Assembly (NCBI GenBank): GCA_958477465.1
Contig: CAUEFX010000083.1
Span: 1-14,055, forward strand
Direction: 5' to 3'
DNA: 14,055 nt
DNA from: an uncultured Bacteroides sp.
GTDB taxonomy: Bacteria; Bacteroidota; Bacteroidia; Bacteroidales; Bacteroidaceae
Numbering within the stretch: the first letter of the stretch is position 1; every line of letters begins with the position of its first letter. Made by a program: the position numbers and the translations under genes. Below the pieces are notes generated by a model. It did no database searches and was not told the origin of the DNA. It saw only the letters and a program-made list of their open reading frames with translations. This document shows, in pieces, positions 13,682-14,055 of the stretch.

Positions 13682-13708
13682 TTAGATATATTTAGCGTAA
13701 CGTGTTCC
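13682..13708 (-). promoter_or_regulatory. Possible ECF-type promoter of the sigma gene (autoregulatory)
   Basis: On the minus strand GGAAC (13708-13704) is followed after 17 bases by TCTAA (13686-13682), 11 bases before the sigma start codon. GGAAC and TCTRA at this spacing resemble sigma-E-type ECF promoters. No TAnnTTTG element is found here. The leader would be only about 5 bases. The consensus comes mostly from other phyla, so this is tentative. Confidence 0.35.
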
Positions 13709-14055
13709 TATAGGCATTTATATTTTAAAGATTAATAACTCGGAACAAAGAAAAGGAATCCCAATGAAAGAACCAAAAAAAAAGAGAAATATTTTTAATG
13801 CCGGGAACAATATTAACTCATAGGCCACAGTTCTTTCATTTAACCCTGTTCGATCATAGATAAATCCCCGTCCCATACAAGCCTGGTACAAACCGATATT
13901 TAGCATTTGACAATCAATAAGTTAAGCTCTTCACAGTTACCTTTTGACTCATATTACTACCTTTCTGTTACCAGGATTATTTGATGATTTCCGATGAAAG
14001 GACTTGATTTGTATCTGTAATACATGTACTAATAATAACGTGATATGAAAAATTG
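13709..14055. other. Intergenic region at the right edge, no convincing gene
   Basis: This A/T-rich stretch has no RNA gene, no clear terminator and no exact TAnnTTTG element that I can see. A 62-codon minus-strand frame at 13718-13906 lacks protein-like features and is not called. ATG at 14045 (reading MKN) could open a gene continuing right of the window; a TTTG at 14008-14011 lies at a plausible -33 distance, but the matching -7 position reads TAATAATA. Only 11 bases of that frame are visible, so it is not annotated as a CDS. Confidence 0.4.

Noticed and set aside
13718..13906. 62-codon minus-strand frame upstream of the sigma gene with a hydrophobic tail
   Set aside because: No promoter or ribosome site is seen, the hydrophobic part comes from A/T-rich DNA, and it would place another gene directly upstream of the sigma gene's own promoter-like motifs. 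It could be revisited if conserved.
1..14055. Mobile element, defence island, tRNA or rRNA gene
   Set aside because: Nothing resembling a transposase, integrase, restriction or toxin-antitoxin gene, terminal inverted repeats with target duplications, or tRNA cloverleaf was found on either strand.

Overview
The window looks like a chromosomal stretch from a gut Bacteroides or a close relative in the Bacteroidales. The reasons are a TonB-dependent receptor paired with a DUF4249 lipoprotein, a DUF4827 lipoprotein, a DUF2027-Smr protein, a two-piece LysO transporter, and repeated TAnnTTTG elements a short distance before start codons, which is the -7 motif of the Bacteroides primary sigma factor. 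Most of it is housekeeping sequence. I see no transposase, integrase, phage gene, CRISPR array, rRNA or tRNA.

Layout. Bases 1-1921 (+): the C-terminal end of a TonB-dependent receptor and a DUF4249 lipoprotein, a probable outer-membrane uptake pair cut by the left edge. Bases 1965-2845 (+): a lysine exporter (LysO family) encoded as two overlapping genes. Bases 2846-3489 (+): a long leader with a palindrome and five tandem A/T-rich repeats, ahead of a small secreted protein with a C-terminal LTxxQ-like motif. Bases 3596-4645 (-): a DUF2027-Smr protein, divergent from queA (4714-5946, +) and a Nudix hydrolase (5997-6506, +). The two convergent junctions, 3490-3595 and 6507-6663, carry related two-hairpin modules that are probably bidirectional terminators.

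Bases 6664-13670 are all on the minus strand. Read in the direction of transcription they are an ECF-like sigma factor, a 57-residue small protein, rpe, comEC, nrnA (DHH phosphoesterase), a DUF4827 lipoprotein and a GlmM-type phosphohexomutase. rpe and comEC abut exactly (TAA then ATG) and share a good -33/-7 promoter. nrnA and the DUF4827 gene each have their own TAnnTTTG element. A long inverted repeat separates the sigma gene from the 57-residue gene. Bases 13709-14055 show no convincing gene.

The points most worth a second look are the tandemly triplicated start of the DUF4249 signal peptide, the repeat-bearing leader before the secreted protein, the shared two-hairpin module, the 57-residue gene behind a strong hairpin, a possible self-recognised ECF promoter before the sigma gene, and the ComEC C-terminus, which looks like a metallo-beta-lactamase domain without its metal ligands. 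None of these amounts to a proven new system.
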